64,000 bases of DNA from Brevundimonas sp. ASV9. GTDB lineage: Bacteria; Pseudomonadota; Alphaproteobacteria; Caulobacterales; Caulobacteraceae. Below are positions 1 to 9,060 of this stretch, one piece after another. A program made the position numbers and the translations under genes. Location of the stretch: contig NZ_JAELUF010000006.1 in NCBI RefSeq assembly GCF_016429195.1, positions 1-64,000 of the forward strand. The letters are read 5' to 3'. How positions within the stretch are numbered: position 1 is the first letter of the stretch; each line of letters begins with the position of its first letter. The notes below the pieces were generated by a model. The model was not told the origin of the DNA. It ran no database searches and saw only the letters and a list, made by a program, of their open reading frames with translations.

Positions 1-1
1 G

Positions 2-2131
2 GATAAGGCCGCCGTCCTTGCGCCGGTCACCGTCGTCGGCACGCGCACCCAACGACGCGTGGACGATGTCCCGGCGAGCGTCAGCATCATCACCGCCGAT
101 GACATCGAGAATATCCTCGCGACCGACATCAAGGATTTGATCCGGTTTGAGCCGGGCGTCAGCGTGCCGACCAGCCCTGCCCGCTTCTCGGCCGCCCTGT
201 CGGGCGCCGGCCGGGATGGGAACTCTGGCTTCACCATCCGCGGCATGGGCGGCAACCGTGTCCTGATCATCCAGGACGGCGTGCGTATGCCCGACGGCTT
301 CGTCTTCGGCGCCCAGTCCGTCGGTCGCGGCGGCTACAACGACCTCGACCTAATCAAGTCGGTGGAAATCCTGCGCGGCCCGGCCTCGGCTCTCTACGGT
401 TCGGACGGCATCGCCGGCGCGGTCAGCTTCACCTCCAAGGATCCGGCGGACTTCATCGCTGGAGGTAAAAGCGTCGGCGCGCGCGGCCGCGTCGGCTACG
501 CCTCGGCGGACGACAGCTGGAGCGAAGGCCTGGCGCTGGCGGGACGCACTGGCCGTCTGTCGGGTCTGTTGGCCTACAATCGCCGCGACGCCCATGAGAC
601 GGAAAACCAGGCTGAAGTCGGCGGCACGGGACCAACGCGCACCCAACCGAACCCGCAAGAGTTCGCCTCGAACGCCATCCTGGGCAAGCTGGTCTGGGAT
701 GCGAGCGACAATCGTGCCGTCCGCCTGACCTACGACCATTTCGATCAGGCGATGAAGGGCGAGGCGCTGAGCAGCTACTCCGCCACGGTCGTCGGCCTGA
801 CCGCCCATGACGAGACCCGGCGCGACCGGATCAGCCTGGACTGGCGCTTCTCCGATGTCCTCGGCCTCGATGAGGGCTCGGTCGCCGCCTATTGGCAGGA
901 CGCGACGACACGCCAGTTCACCTATGAGGACCGCACCCCGGCGGTGGACCGAACGCGCGACGTCACCTTCGACAACACCGTCTGGGGCCTGGCGGCGCAA
1001 GGGACCAAGACCTTCGGCGGAGACGCGCTTCAGCACCGCGTAACGTTCGGCGGAGACTGGTCGCGCACGACCCAGGACGGCATCCGTGACGGTACGATCC
1101 CTCCGGTCGGCGAGCGCTTCCCGACCCGCCCCTTCCCGAAGACGCAATACGATCTGGCGGGCCTGTTCCTTCAGGACGAAATTGAGCTTCTGGACGGGCG
1201 GCTGAGCCTGATCCCGGCCCTGCGCTACGACTGGTACGAACTGGCGCCCAAGGCCGACGCCCTGTTTCCCGCCCCCGCCGCAAGCCAGAGCGACAGCCAC
1301 CTCTCGCCAAAGATCGGCGTCCTCTATTGGGCCGATGATCACTTCGGCGTCTTCGGCAACTACGCCCGGGGCTTCAAGGCGCCCTCGCCGATGCAGGTGA
1401 ACAACTTCTTCGCCAATCCGGTCTTCGGCTACGAATCCATCCCCAATCCGAACCTCACGCCCGAGACCAGCGAGAGCCTGGAAGCCGGCGTGCGGTTCCG
1501 AAATCTGGAAGCCTTCGGCGGACGCCTGTCGCTGTCGACCACGGCCTTCCGCACGGACTACGACGACTTCATCAGCCAGGTCGTGGTGCGGGGATCGGGC
1601 GTGCCGGGCGTCGACCCGCTGGTCTATCAGTACGTCAATCTGACCCATGTGAAGATCTGGGGGTTCGAGGCGCGCGGCGAAGTCCGCTGGGACAACGGCC
1701 TGTCCGCCATCGTTGCCGCCGCCTTCGCCGACGGCGATCAGGAGACTGACGGCGCCCGGAGCAAGCTGACCAGCATCGACCCGGTCAAGGTCGTCGCAGG
1801 CCTGAACTACGCCGCGCCGTCAGGCGTCTGGGGCGGCTCGGCGACCGTCACCTGGTCTGACGACAAGGATCGCGCCGGCTGCGGCGGCGGTAACTGCTGG
1901 CCGGGAGAGGCCTTCACCCTGCTGGACATGACGGCCTTCTGGAACGTGACCGACCAGGCCACGCTGCGCGCCGGCGTCTTCAATGTCCTGGACGAGACCT
2001 ATGCCTGGTGGAGCGACGTGCGCGGCCTGTCGCGCGGCGGCACGGTCGCCGCCCCCACCGATCCGGCGACGTTGGCGGCCTTCACCCAACCCGGGCGCAA
2101 CTTCGGCGTCTCGCTAAGCGTCCGATACTGA
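2..2131 (+). CDS. TonB-dependent hemoglobin/heme-type outer-membrane receptor (5' end outside window)
   Basis: This outer-membrane receptor reads open from the first bases, so the signal peptide and TonB box lie upstream of the window. The plug domain is visible at once: a VTVVGTRTQ-type segment, then DVPASVSIITADDIE, FTIRGMGGNRVLIIQDGVRMPDG and the ILRGPASALYGSDGIAGAVSF motif. These match the hemoglobin/transferrin/lactoferrin receptor family. A beta-barrel follows, with many alternating aromatic strands, and ends in a terminal aromatic residue (VSLSVRY), as expected for BAM insertion. It probably imports heme or a heme-protein ligand using TonB energy. The DUF6607-like gene starts 42 bp downstream on the same strand. 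The substrate is inferred from family resemblance only. Confidence 0.9.
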   Translation, partial: DKAAVLAPVTVVGTRTQRRVDDVPASVSIITADDIENILATDIKDLIRFEPGVSVPTSPARFSAALSGAGRDGNSGFTIRGMGGNRVLIIQDGVRMPDGFVFGAQSVGRGGYNDLDLIKSVEILRGPASALYGSDGIAGAVSFTSKDPADFIAGGKSVGARGRVGYASADDSWSEGLALAGRTGRLSGLLAYNRRDAHETENQAEVGGTGPTRTQPNPQEFASNAILGKLVWDASDNRAVRLTYDHFDQAMKGEALSSYSATVVGLTAHDETRRDRISLDWRFSDVLGLDEGSVAAYWQDATTRQFTYEDRTPAVDRTRDVTFDNTVWGLAAQGTKTFGGDALQHRVTFGGDWSRTTQDGIRDGTIPPVGERFPTRPFPKTQYDLAGLFLQDEIELLDGRLSLIPALRYDWYELAPKADALFPAPAASQSDSHLSPKIGVLYWADDHFGVFGNYARGFKAPSPMQVNNFFANPVFGYESIPNPNLTPETSESLEAGVRFRNLEAFGGRLSLSTTAFRTDYDDFISQVVVRGSGVPGVDPLVYQYVNLTHVKIWGFEARGEVRWDNGLSAIVAAAFADGDQETDGARSKLTSIDPVKVVAGLNYAAPSGVWGGSATVTWSDDKDRAGCGGGNCWPGEAFTLLDMTAFWNVTDQATLRAGVFNVLDETYAWWSDVRGLSRGGTVAAPTDPATLAAFTQPGRNFGVSLSVRY

Positions 2132-2172
2132 CCCCCATTCCAATGACTCTGTCCCTACACAAGGAACATCCC

Positions 2173-3138
2173 ATGCGCGCAGTCCTCATCGCCGCCGCCC
2201 TTTTGACGGGCGCGGCGCCCGCCGTGGCGCTGGCCCAGGCCGCCCCAGCCGTCGCGGCGCCCGCCAGCACATTCGAACGCGATCGTCAGGCGATCCTGGC
2301 TCAGGCCGGCCAGCACCGCGTCCATTTCGACATGCGCGAAACCGTCAGCTTCAACCCCGACTATGATCCGATGGAGGGCAAGCTGTCCGGCGGCAGCGAG
2401 ATCGTCCGCGTCGTTTACGACCACGGCGACCGCATCAGTCTGCAACACATCCTCGTCATGGAACACGAAGGTCAGGCGGTGGTGATCAAACACTGGCGCC
2501 AGGACTGGACCTATCAGCCAGAGACGGTCCTGACCTACGCCGGACCGAACCAATGGGCTTTGAGCCCCGTCAGCGCCGACCAGCGCCAGGGCGCCTGGTC
2601 GCAGACCGTGTGGCAGACCGACGACTCACCCCGCTACGGCGGCGTAGGGCGCTGGACCTACGCCAATGGCATGACGGTTTGGACCTCCGAGCCGACCTGG
2701 CGTCCGCTCGCGCGCCGCGACGCGGTGCTGAACCCGATCTATGACCGCTACCTCGGCGTCAACCGCCACGCCCTTACGCCAAACGGCTGGGTCCATATCC
2801 AGGACAATATGAAGATGAGCGGCCGGGCCGGCGGCGAACCCGTCGCCATCGTGCAGGAAGACGTGGTCAACACCTATGACCGCTCCACTAGCTATTCGCC
2901 CAAGGCGGGCGACGACTACTGGGCGGCGACGAAGGCCTACTGGGCCGCGGTCCGCGACGCCTGGGACGCCGTCATCGCCCGGGACAACGGGATCCGCGTC
3001 CAGGAGGAGGCCCAGACCGGCGTCGTCACCGGCCCTGCCCTGATGGCTCTCGCTCAGAAAGTCCAGGACGGCGCTCTGACGACGGACGCCGCCATCGCCG
3101 AGGCGCGAGGGATCATTGATTTGGCGACCCAGCGATGA
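2173..3138 (+). CDS. DUF6607-like secreted protein, partner of the upstream TBDR
   Basis: A 321-residue protein with a clear Sec signal peptide (MRAVLIAAALLTGAAPAVALAQA). The mature part is rich in Trp and Tyr, with HWRQDWTYQPE, YGGVGRWTY and VWTSEPTWRPL segments. I recognise this as the DUF6607 type, whose function is unknown. The ATG at 2173 was chosen because AAGGA lies about 8 bases upstream; in-frame starts further up would fall inside the receptor gene. Being 42 bp behind a heme-type TBDR, it is probably co-transcribed and may act in the periplasm on the same ligand. That role is inferred from position only. Confidence 0.8.
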   Translation: MRAVLIAAALLTGAAPAVALAQAAPAVAAPASTFERDRQAILAQAGQHRVHFDMRETVSFNPDYDPMEGKLSGGSEIVRVVYDHGDRISLQHILVMEHEGQAVVIKHWRQDWTYQPETVLTYAGPNQWALSPVSADQRQGAWSQTVWQTDDSPRYGGVGRWTYANGMTVWTSEPTWRPLARRDAVLNPIYDRYLGVNRHALTPNGWVHIQDNMKMSGRAGGEPVAIVQEDVVNTYDRSTSYSPKAGDDYWAATKAYWAAVRDAWDAVIARDNGIRVQEEAQTGVVTGPALMALAQKVQDGALTTDAAIAEARGIIDLATQR

Positions 3139-3184
3139 ACTGTGCCCATATCAGGGCCGTCAGAAACAGGTACGAACGTTCAGA

Positions 3185-4015
3185 TTACCGGCCGGTCGCC
3201 GGCGTCTTCATCGCCAGGATTTCGCGGGTGCGGCGGGTGATGCCGTAGAGCATGCCCGGCTCAGCCTCGTCCCAGTCAATGGCTTGGCCCTCGGCTTCGA
3301 TGCCCAGGGTTTCGACATGGTTGAGCACGCCGCCGCCCATCGGAATGGCGACGGCGTAAAGCTCGGGCAAGTCATGCCCCGTCAGATACAGCCGGCCGTC
3401 CGGCCCCCAGCCGCCGCCGGATATGCTCATCGGCGCGATCCGCTCTAGGATCGAAGGCGGCAGGGCCCAGGCTTCCAGCCTGCGCCACTGGTCGTCCAAC
3501 CTGACCAGGGTGGTGTGGCGGTGGTCGCGCGGCGCCTCGCCTCCCCGCCCGTCATAGTTGGCGAACATGGCCCACCATGATCCGTCGTGACGATCAACCC
3601 AGGTGATCGAACCCGTTCCCAGCCCCAGCGACACGCTGCGCTTGTGATGCAGATCGACGGGGTCGAACACCTCAATCGTGCTGACCTGCGGCGTGGCGGG
3701 GAAGTTGGAGCTGGCGCAGACCAGTTCGGCCGCGATGAGATTGCACGAGTTGATGTGCGGAAACCGCGCGCGGTTTCCGGTCCATTCCGCCTGTTTCTCG
3801 CCGCTGGCCTTGTCGTAGCGGACGATGGACCAGTTGGAGACGGCATAAACGGCGTCCGCTCCCACCGCCACGCCCTGGCGCGCATCCGATGCATAGCGTC
3901 GGACAGTCTCTGCTTGGCGGGCAAGCGCGATGGGCGGCGGCGCCGCGCGTTGCGAGGCCGCCGGCGCCGCCTGTACGGCCGACAGCATCAGGGCGGACAG
4001 GATCGAGACGGGCAT
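3185..4015 (-). CDS. Secreted beta-propeller-like protein next to a TBDR
   Basis: A 276-residue protein with a signal peptide (MPVSILSALMLSAVQAAPA). The body has repeated WSIVRYDKASG, STIEVFDP, LVRLDD and WGPDGRLYLTGHD blades, resembling SMP-30/NHL-like propellers. The region with HINSCNLI, VCASSNFP, WWAMFANYDG and APMSISGGGWGPDGRLYLTGHD looks highly conserved, suggesting an active or binding site. The start at 4015 gives a proper signal peptide; earlier in-frame starts would precede it with charged sequence. It lies 59 bp downstream of a TBDR on the same strand and probably shares its transcript. Substrate and reaction are not evident. It is convergent with the DUF6607-like gene. Confidence 0.7.
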   Translation of the reverse strand: MPVSILSALMLSAVQAAPAASQRAAPPPIALARQAETVRRYASDARQGVAVGADAVYAVSNWSIVRYDKASGEKQAEWTGNRARFPHINSCNLIAAELVCASSNFPATPQVSTIEVFDPVDLHHKRSVSLGLGTGSITWVDRHDGSWWAMFANYDGRGGEAPRDHRHTTLVRLDDQWRRLEAWALPPSILERIAPMSISGGGWGPDGRLYLTGHDLPELYAVAIPMGGGVLNHVETLGIEAEGQAIDWDEAEPGMLYGITRRTREILAMKTPATGR

Positions 4016-4074
4016 GGCGAACCTTTCGAAGGTGAGAACGGCCGCTCCCTCCGAAACGGCCGTTCGGATCGGGA

Positions 4075-6681
4075 TCAGAAGCTGGCCGACAGACCGATCC
4101 AATAGGTTCGGCCGTAGTTGGCCGATTCCTGCAGATAGGTGCGCCCCGGCCCCGTCACTTCGCGACGGCCCGAGTTCGACAGGTTCTGCCCCTCGGCAAA
4201 GACAGTGATCCCGTTGTCGAACCGCCAGCTGATTGAGGCGTCATAGACATGGCGGCCCTTCCAGTACTGGTCGGCGTTGGGGATGGTGTCGTTGATCGTC
4301 TCCAGGAAGCCGCCGATATAGTTGTGCGACACCCGCGCCTCGATTGGCCCGCGCTGATACCAGATCGACTCGTTCGTCGTGGTCGAGGGCTGCTGGAACA
4401 GGCCCGTATGCCGCTTGCCCGCCGTGGTCAGGAAGGTGAACTCGGTGTCCAGGAAGGTGGCGTTGGCGCTGACGCCGAACCCGTCGAACGGCGCCGGCAG
4501 CAGGGTCAGGGCCTGCTGGAAGGCGACCTCGACGCCGCGGATTTTGGCCGTCTCTGCGTTCGTAGGCGTAGAGACGATCACCGCCTCGACACCCCGGCCC
4601 ACGTCCAGGTTCTGGACCGAGCTGAGGGTGAAGATCTCGTTGGCGATGTCCTTGGTGAACAGGGCGACCGACATCAGGCCGTCGGTCGGATAATATTCGA
4701 ACGACAGGTCGAACCCTTCGCTCTCGCGGGCCTTCAGGCCGGGATTGCCGCGAGACAGCGTCGCCTGTGACCCGTCGAAGCTGACGTTCTCACTGGCCGC
4801 CAACGAGCCGAAGTCGGGACGGCCGATGGTGTTGGTCCAGGCGGCGCGCACCACCACGTCGTCGCGTACGTCCCAACGCAGGTGCAGGCTCGGCAGCCAG
4901 TTGTCGTAGTCGCCGCTGTTCGACACCGGCGTCAGGGTCGTTCCCGTCGCACGCACGGCGTCCGAACTCACCTCGGTGCTCTCATAGCGAAGCCCCCCCA
5001 GCAGGGTCAGGTCGCCCCACCGATAGCTGGCCTGGGCATAGCCGGCGAAGACGTCCTCGGTGACGTCATAGTCGCCTGTCGGCAGAGCCGTCGTCGCGAT
5101 GAAGTTGGCGACGTTGGCGGCGTAAAAATCTTCCGCCGTCGCCACGTCGATGCGCGGCGTGAGGCGATACTGACCTTCGATCAGCGTGTCGGGGCCTGGG
5201 CGATCGACCTGATCCAGCGTGTAGATGAAGCCGGTCCTGGCCGTGTAGTCCTTGCGGCTGGAGGTGTAGCTGCGGTCGCTGGAGCGCAGCACGGCGCCGA
5301 ACTTCGCCTTCAGGTTCCGGGTGTCGCCGCCGTCGTCGAAGGCAAGGTTGAAACGGGCCTGGGTTGTGGTCTCGTCGGTCTCCACCAGCGACACGCGGCG
5401 CTGCTGAAGATTGAACAGCGCCGGATTGCGGAAGGCCGTCGGATTGGTCGGGGTGAAGACCGGGAAGAAGTTCGAGGTGTCGTAGCTGAAGCCGAAGTTA
5501 GCGTTCGACGCCGTGCGGAACTCCATCGAGGTGTTCGGCGTCTCCAGCCCGGCCTGCGAATGGACCAGATCGCCGTCCAGACGCCATTGCGGCGTCGCAT
5601 CCCAGCGGAAGGCCGTGCGACCCAGGCCGATCTCGCGCCGGGTGATCGGCTGGTTCAGACCGACGATGTTGCGCCCCGTGGCGAAGGTCCCAGACGTGCG
5701 CGTCTGGTTGGCCACGTTGCCGGTCGGCTCAGTGCGGAACTCGGTGCGCTCCTCGTCGTCTTCCATTCGGGCGTACAGGGCAGAGGCTTCCCAGCGGAAG
5801 TCCACGTTCGGCCGCCACTCCAGCTTGCCGTTCACGCCCGAGCGCTGCTTGGTGTTGTTGTACCAAAACAGGCGCAGCTGGGTCGGCACCTGGATGCCGT
5901 TGCCGGTCGCCGCGCCCGAGTTCACCGGGGCGCCGGCGGTGGTGTACTCGCGGATCGAGGGGGCGGCGGATTCGACCTGCGGAATGTCGTAGTCGAGCTG
6001 TTCGTGAGAGGCGCCGATCACCACGCCCCATTCGTCGGCCGCGCCGAACCGGCGACCGGCGGCGAAAGACAGGCGATAGGACGGGTCGTCGTTGCGCACG
6101 TCGCCGTGCTGCTCATAGACGCCATACGACGCCATGCCGTTGAAGAAGGGCTTTGACGCGTCAAAGGCGCTGCGGGTGGCGATGTTGATGACGCCGCCGA
6201 TGGCGTTGCCGTCGTTCTCCGGTGTCACCGTCTTGATGACCTCGACCCGGCCGGCCATCACCGACGGCACGATGTCCATCGGCACGGTGCGGGCGCTCTC
6301 GTCCACCGACCCGACGAAGGCGCCGTCGATGGTCGTGCGATTATAGGTCGAGGCCAGCCCCCGCAGAATCGGCCAGCGCGGCTCGCCCTGGTCTTCCATG
6401 ACCGACACGCCGGGGATTCGGCGCAGGGCGGCGGCGGTGTTGTGGTCGGGCAGCTTGCCGATGTCGTCGGCCGACACGGCATCCATCACCTCGAACTCGG
6501 CGCGCTTGACCGCGATGGCGGCGCGCTGGGCCTCGCGCTGGCCGGTGACGACGATCTCGTCGATCTCGGCCGCCTGCCCCGCATCCTGCGCCCGCGCAGA
6601 GGCGGCGAATGCGGCCGTGGCCAGCGCCGTGCTGGCCAGAAGCAGCGGCCCATAGGCCCGCCGCGTGATCTTGATGGTCAT
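4075..6681 (-). CDS. TonB-dependent receptor of the Xanthomonas/Caulobacter large class
   Basis: An 868-residue outer-membrane receptor. A signal peptide ends near AASARAQ and is followed by a TonB-box-like IDEIVVTGQRE. The plug has DIGKLPDHNTAAALRRIPGVSV, RWPILRGL, VPMDIVPSVMAGRVEVIKTVTPENDGNAIGGVINIATR, the hallmark of the TIGR01782 type common in Caulobacterales and Xanthomonads. The C-terminus YWIGLSASF ends in Phe for outer-membrane assembly. The start at 6681 fits the signal peptide. The secreted propeller gene follows directly. These receptors usually take up oligosaccharides or siderophores, but no sugar-degradation genes are nearby, so the ligand is unknown. Confidence 0.92.
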   Translation of the reverse strand: MTIKITRRAYGPLLLASTALATAAFAASARAQDAGQAAEIDEIVVTGQREAQRAAIAVKRAEFEVMDAVSADDIGKLPDHNTAAALRRIPGVSVMEDQGEPRWPILRGLASTYNRTTIDGAFVGSVDESARTVPMDIVPSVMAGRVEVIKTVTPENDGNAIGGVINIATRSAFDASKPFFNGMASYGVYEQHGDVRNDDPSYRLSFAAGRRFGAADEWGVVIGASHEQLDYDIPQVESAAPSIREYTTAGAPVNSGAATGNGIQVPTQLRLFWYNNTKQRSGVNGKLEWRPNVDFRWEASALYARMEDDEERTEFRTEPTGNVANQTRTSGTFATGRNIVGLNQPITRREIGLGRTAFRWDATPQWRLDGDLVHSQAGLETPNTSMEFRTASNANFGFSYDTSNFFPVFTPTNPTAFRNPALFNLQQRRVSLVETDETTTQARFNLAFDDGGDTRNLKAKFGAVLRSSDRSYTSSRKDYTARTGFIYTLDQVDRPGPDTLIEGQYRLTPRIDVATAEDFYAANVANFIATTALPTGDYDVTEDVFAGYAQASYRWGDLTLLGGLRYESTEVSSDAVRATGTTLTPVSNSGDYDNWLPSLHLRWDVRDDVVVRAAWTNTIGRPDFGSLAASENVSFDGSQATLSRGNPGLKARESEGFDLSFEYYPTDGLMSVALFTKDIANEIFTLSSVQNLDVGRGVEAVIVSTPTNAETAKIRGVEVAFQQALTLLPAPFDGFGVSANATFLDTEFTFLTTAGKRHTGLFQQPSTTTNESIWYQRGPIEARVSHNYIGGFLETINDTIPNADQYWKGRHVYDASISWRFDNGITVFAEGQNLSNSGRREVTGPGRTYLQESANYGRTYWIGLSASF

Positions 6682-6922
6682 GGCATCCCCCGATGTCGAT
6701 CTCGACGACGGGGGGCTAAGGCTTGCCGATGACGCTCGGATCACTGTTCGACGGCGCCTGGACGAACTCTTGGTGACGGGGGCGTGTCGGATCGATCGTC
6801 ACGCGGAGCGATCAACGTGGGGTAGCCGGTGATCTCCATGTGGCTCGACCCGACTGGAGTCGTGCAATCAGCCACGACACAAGAACGCCGACGCTTCCAG
6901 CCGCGCCAATCGCCATGCCGCC

Positions 6923-7165
6923 TCAGTTCAGCTTCGAGGTCGGCAAAACGTCGTCCAGTTCCGCATGCAACACCTGGCACAGCCGCCAGAGCGTGGACAC
7001 ATAGACCTTCGACTCCCCGGCCTCGATCGCCGCAAGCTCGGCGGGATCGAGGGCGCCGGCGCTTGCAACGGACGTCAGGTCCAGCCCCCGCGCGCGTCGA
7101 TACCGGAGAAGCCGCCCGCCGATATAGCGGTCGGTCGCGTCAACCGGTTCGTGGGCCTGTTTCAT
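6923..7165 (-). CDS. Small XRE-family DNA-binding protein
   Basis: An 80-residue protein containing one helix-turn-helix: RLLRYRRARGLDLTSVASAGALDPAELAAIEAGESKVYVSTLWRLCQVL, the Cro/C1 pattern. There is no effector domain, so it is a simple DNA-binding regulator. The ATG at 7165 gives the N-terminus MKQAHEPVDATDRYIGGRL; the gene overlaps the end of the upstream membrane-protein gene by 26 bp, suggesting coupled translation. Target unknown. Confidence 0.7.
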   Translation of the reverse strand: MKQAHEPVDATDRYIGGRLLRYRRARGLDLTSVASAGALDPAELAAIEAGESKVYVSTLWRLCQVLHAELDDVLPTSKLN

Positions 7166-7580
7166 GATCCGACCCGCTTTTCTTCGCCAGCCCCCAGAAC
7201 AGAGCAATCAGGAGCCCGGCGAACAGCACGTAGGAGGTGCTGATATAGGCCCGTCCGAAAATCTCCGGGTTCAGCGCGAAACTGACGTGGGTGATCACCT
7301 GTGCAAGCTGAAGGGCGGCTGCGCACATGAGCCAGCCCTGCAGAGTTCGCCACACCAAGGCGACCAAGAGCGCAAGATAACCGGCGTCGACAATCATGAT
7401 GATCCACTGCGCTGCTTCGGGCCGCGTTTGATCCTGAACCAGGGCGCTGAGCACCGAGCCGAGCACCATGCCGGCGGCGGCGAGCCGCAGCGCTCGACCG
7501 CCTTTCCAGAAGGCGAACGCCAGGCACAGCACCATCGCCAGGGTGAGGCCGATCTGAAGGGGTGTATGGAGCCGTTCCAT
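7140..7580 (-). CDS. Hypothetical four-helix inner-membrane protein
   Basis: A 146-residue protein with about four hydrophobic segments: IGLTLAMVLCLAFAFW, LRLAAAGMVLGSVLSALV, WIIMIVDAGYLALLVALV and YVLFAGLLIALFWGLA. The last is followed by a basic tail. I do not recognise the family. It sits between two small genes on the same strand and overlaps the XRE gene by 26 bp, so it may be controlled with it. Confidence 0.6.
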   Translation of the reverse strand: MERLHTPLQIGLTLAMVLCLAFAFWKGGRALRLAAAGMVLGSVLSALVQDQTRPEAAQWIIMIVDAGYLALLVALVWRTLQGWLMCAAALQLAQVITHVSFALNPEIFGRAYISTSYVLFAGLLIALFWGLAKKSGSDHETGPRTG

Positions 7581-7628
7581 GCCGCACGGTGGCCTGCGAC
7601 GAGGGGGCGCACAAGACCACCCGGCCCA

Positions 7629-7973
7629 TCAGGCCGCGACCTGAAGCGGATCGGTCATGGCCGCGCGCGCAGCCTCGGGCTTTCCCGTCAGCGGCCCCAT
7701 CAGCCGGGTCTCACGACCGATCAGCGCCGGGGCGGCCTGTTCCAAGGCGGCATGCGCCGCGACCAGCCGGGCGCGCGCCTCACCGAGCGCACGGATCGCA
7801 TCGGCGGTTTCGGAAACAGCCTGCGCGCCCAGCACCGCAGACAGCCGATGGTCGAGACGCATCTCGGCCATCAGGCCCATGAGAGCACTGGCGGCCATCA
7901 AGCTTTGATCGGTTTGATCCTCCGCCTTGAACAGGGCGTTGGCGATCGTCTGAGCCATTTCACGTCGTTGCAT
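7629..7973 (-). CDS. Hypothetical helical protein
   Basis: A 114-residue, alanine-rich and leucine-rich, entirely helical-looking cytoplasmic protein (TIANALFKAEDQTDQSLMAA, then LGEARARLVAAHAALEQAAP). It has no signal peptide or membrane segment. Codon use matches the neighbours, with strong G/C in third positions. An alternative start is the Met at residue 6. Family not recognised. It is the middle gene of the minus-strand run between 9.1 and 6.9 kb. Confidence 0.55.
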   Translation of the reverse strand: MQRREMAQTIANALFKAEDQTDQSLMAASALMGLMAEMRLDHRLSAVLGAQAVSETADAIRALGEARARLVAAHAALEQAAPALIGRETRLMGPLTGKPEAARAAMTDPLQVAA

Positions 7974-8037
7974 GTCCGCTCCTAAGGCCGCCGATCAAGA
8001 TCGCAGCGGCTCGTCATTGGTGGGCGGAAAGCAAGGC

Positions 8038-8697
8038 CTAGCGGCCGGACAGCACACGATCGAGGGCCTGGACCGCCAGCTGGAGCTGGACGCTGCCGCC
8101 CAGAAGGGCGGACAGCACGGCGATGGCGACGGCGGCGATCACGGGGATCATCGCCAGTTTGCGGATCCGCTCGGCGGCGCTGGCGGCCGGGGCGGCCGAT
8201 CGTTCCCGCTGGGGAGCACGAGCGCGATGCAGAGTATCTCGCGCATTAAATCGAGCGGCGAGAGATAGGGTTGCAGGATCCGCGTCAGGTCGAGCAGCTT
8301 CTGAGCCGCCTCCTGTTCCTCGGTCGTCGTCGCCAAATCCTCGAAGATCGCCTCCAACTCCCCCCAGGTTATGGAGGGAAGATGACTTCCCGAGTGCGGC
8401 ATCCAGGCCTCCTTTCCGCTGACGATCAGAAGGGACTGTCGGGCTAAACGGGAGGGGGAACGGCGCCCCTACGGCGTCATTCCGTAGTTGACCGGCGTAA
8501 AGCCGAGCGGCTTGCCTTCGGCTACTGACGCCCAGCTTTCGGCACGCGTTCTCGATGTGTTTGTCGATCGTCTTGGCCGATCGCCCCGTCTCCAGGGCGA
8601 TCTCCTTGGACTGAAGTCCGTCGCGCACCCGCAACAGACACGCCGCCTCCATCGGCGTCAGCCGCACACCGAGCCTTTCAGGCGAGGCCGAGGACAC
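8038..8697 (-). CDS. LuxR-type HTH regulator with C-terminal membrane helix (frame uncertain in the middle)
   Basis: The N-terminal 75 residues are a clear LuxR/GerE helix-turn-helix: LTPMEAACLLRVRDGLQSKEIALETGRSAKTIDKHIENACRKLGVSSRRQAARLYA. The C-terminal 45 residues form a membrane anchor (RKLAMIPVIAAVAIAVLSALLGG). The start is a GTG 3 bp after the upstream XRE stop. Something is odd between about 8150 and 8480: this frame has poor third-position G/C and low-complexity sequence there, while another minus frame (8148-8402) has excellent codon use. So the gene may really be two genes, or may carry frameshifts that join the anchor to the 8402 gene. The HTH assignment is firm; the full-length product is not. 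Confidence 0.55.
   Translation of the reverse strand: MSSASPERLGVRLTPMEAACLLRVRDGLQSKEIALETGRSAKTIDKHIENACRKLGVSSRRQAARLYAGQLRNDAVGAPFPLPFSPTVPSDRQRKGGLDAALGKSSSLHNLGGVGGDLRGFGDDDRGTGGGSEAARPDADPATLSLAARFNARDTLHRARAPQRERSAAPAASAAERIRKLAMIPVIAAVAIAVLSALLGGSVQLQLAVQALDRVLSGR
8148..8402 (-). CDS. Small acidic helical protein in the alternative frame of the LuxR gene
   Basis: An 84-codon frame reading MPHSGSHLPSITWGELEAIF and then an acidic helix with DLATTTEEQEAAQKLLDLTR and LSPLDLMREILCIALVL. In the stretch I checked, about 16 of 18 codons end in G or C, against about 8 of 20 in the overlapping LuxR frame, so this frame is probably the translated one. A one-frame slip near 8160-8200 would join it to the membrane helix now read in the LuxR frame. 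That would give a small anchored protein of about 115 residues. Function unknown. Confidence 0.45.
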   Translation of the reverse strand: MPHSGSHLPSITWGELEAIFEDLATTTEEQEAAQKLLDLTRILQPYLSPLDLMREILCIALVLPSGNDRPPRPPAPPSGSANWR

Positions 8698-8700
8698 ACC

Positions 8701-9060
8701 TCAGACGGCGTCGAGCGCCTTGGCCATCGCCAGCAGCCCTTCACGGTGACGCGGCGAGTGGATGGCGCAATAGGCTTTCAGCAGCTGGACGGCGCCCGGG
8801 GTCTGCAGGAGATCCTCGGGAATCGTCTCTTCGGCCGTATCAGCCGTCCGCAGGAATGAGGCCGGATTGGTCTGCAGCGCCTCCGCGATCCGCATCAGGC
8901 GCGACGCCGAGATGCGGTTGGCTCCGCGCTCATACTTCTGCACCTGCTGGAAGGTCACGCCGATGGCGGCGGCCAGCATCTGCTGGGTCAGGCGCATGGC
9001 CTCGCGACGCTCGCGCACCCGCGTCCCGATCTCGATGTCCATGGGATCAATATCAGCCAT
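8701..9060 (-). CDS. XRE-family transcriptional regulator
   Basis: A 119-residue protein with an N-terminal Cro/C1 helix-turn-helix (IGTRVRERREAMRLTQQMLAAAIGVTFQQVQKYERGANRISASRLMRIAEALQ). The C-terminal tail is helical (TPGAVQLLKAYCAIHSPRHREGLLAMAKAL). This is the common alphaproteobacterial two-part XRE type; similar proteins in Caulobacter act in cell-cycle or stress control, but the target here is unknown. The start at 9060 gives MADIDPMDIEIG. It heads the minus-strand run of small genes, with the LuxR gene 3 bp behind. Confidence 0.8.
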   Translation of the reverse strand: MADIDPMDIEIGTRVRERREAMRLTQQMLAAAIGVTFQQVQKYERGANRISASRLMRIAEALQTNPASFLRTADTAEETIPEDLLQTPGAVQLLKAYCAIHSPRHREGLLAMAKALDAV

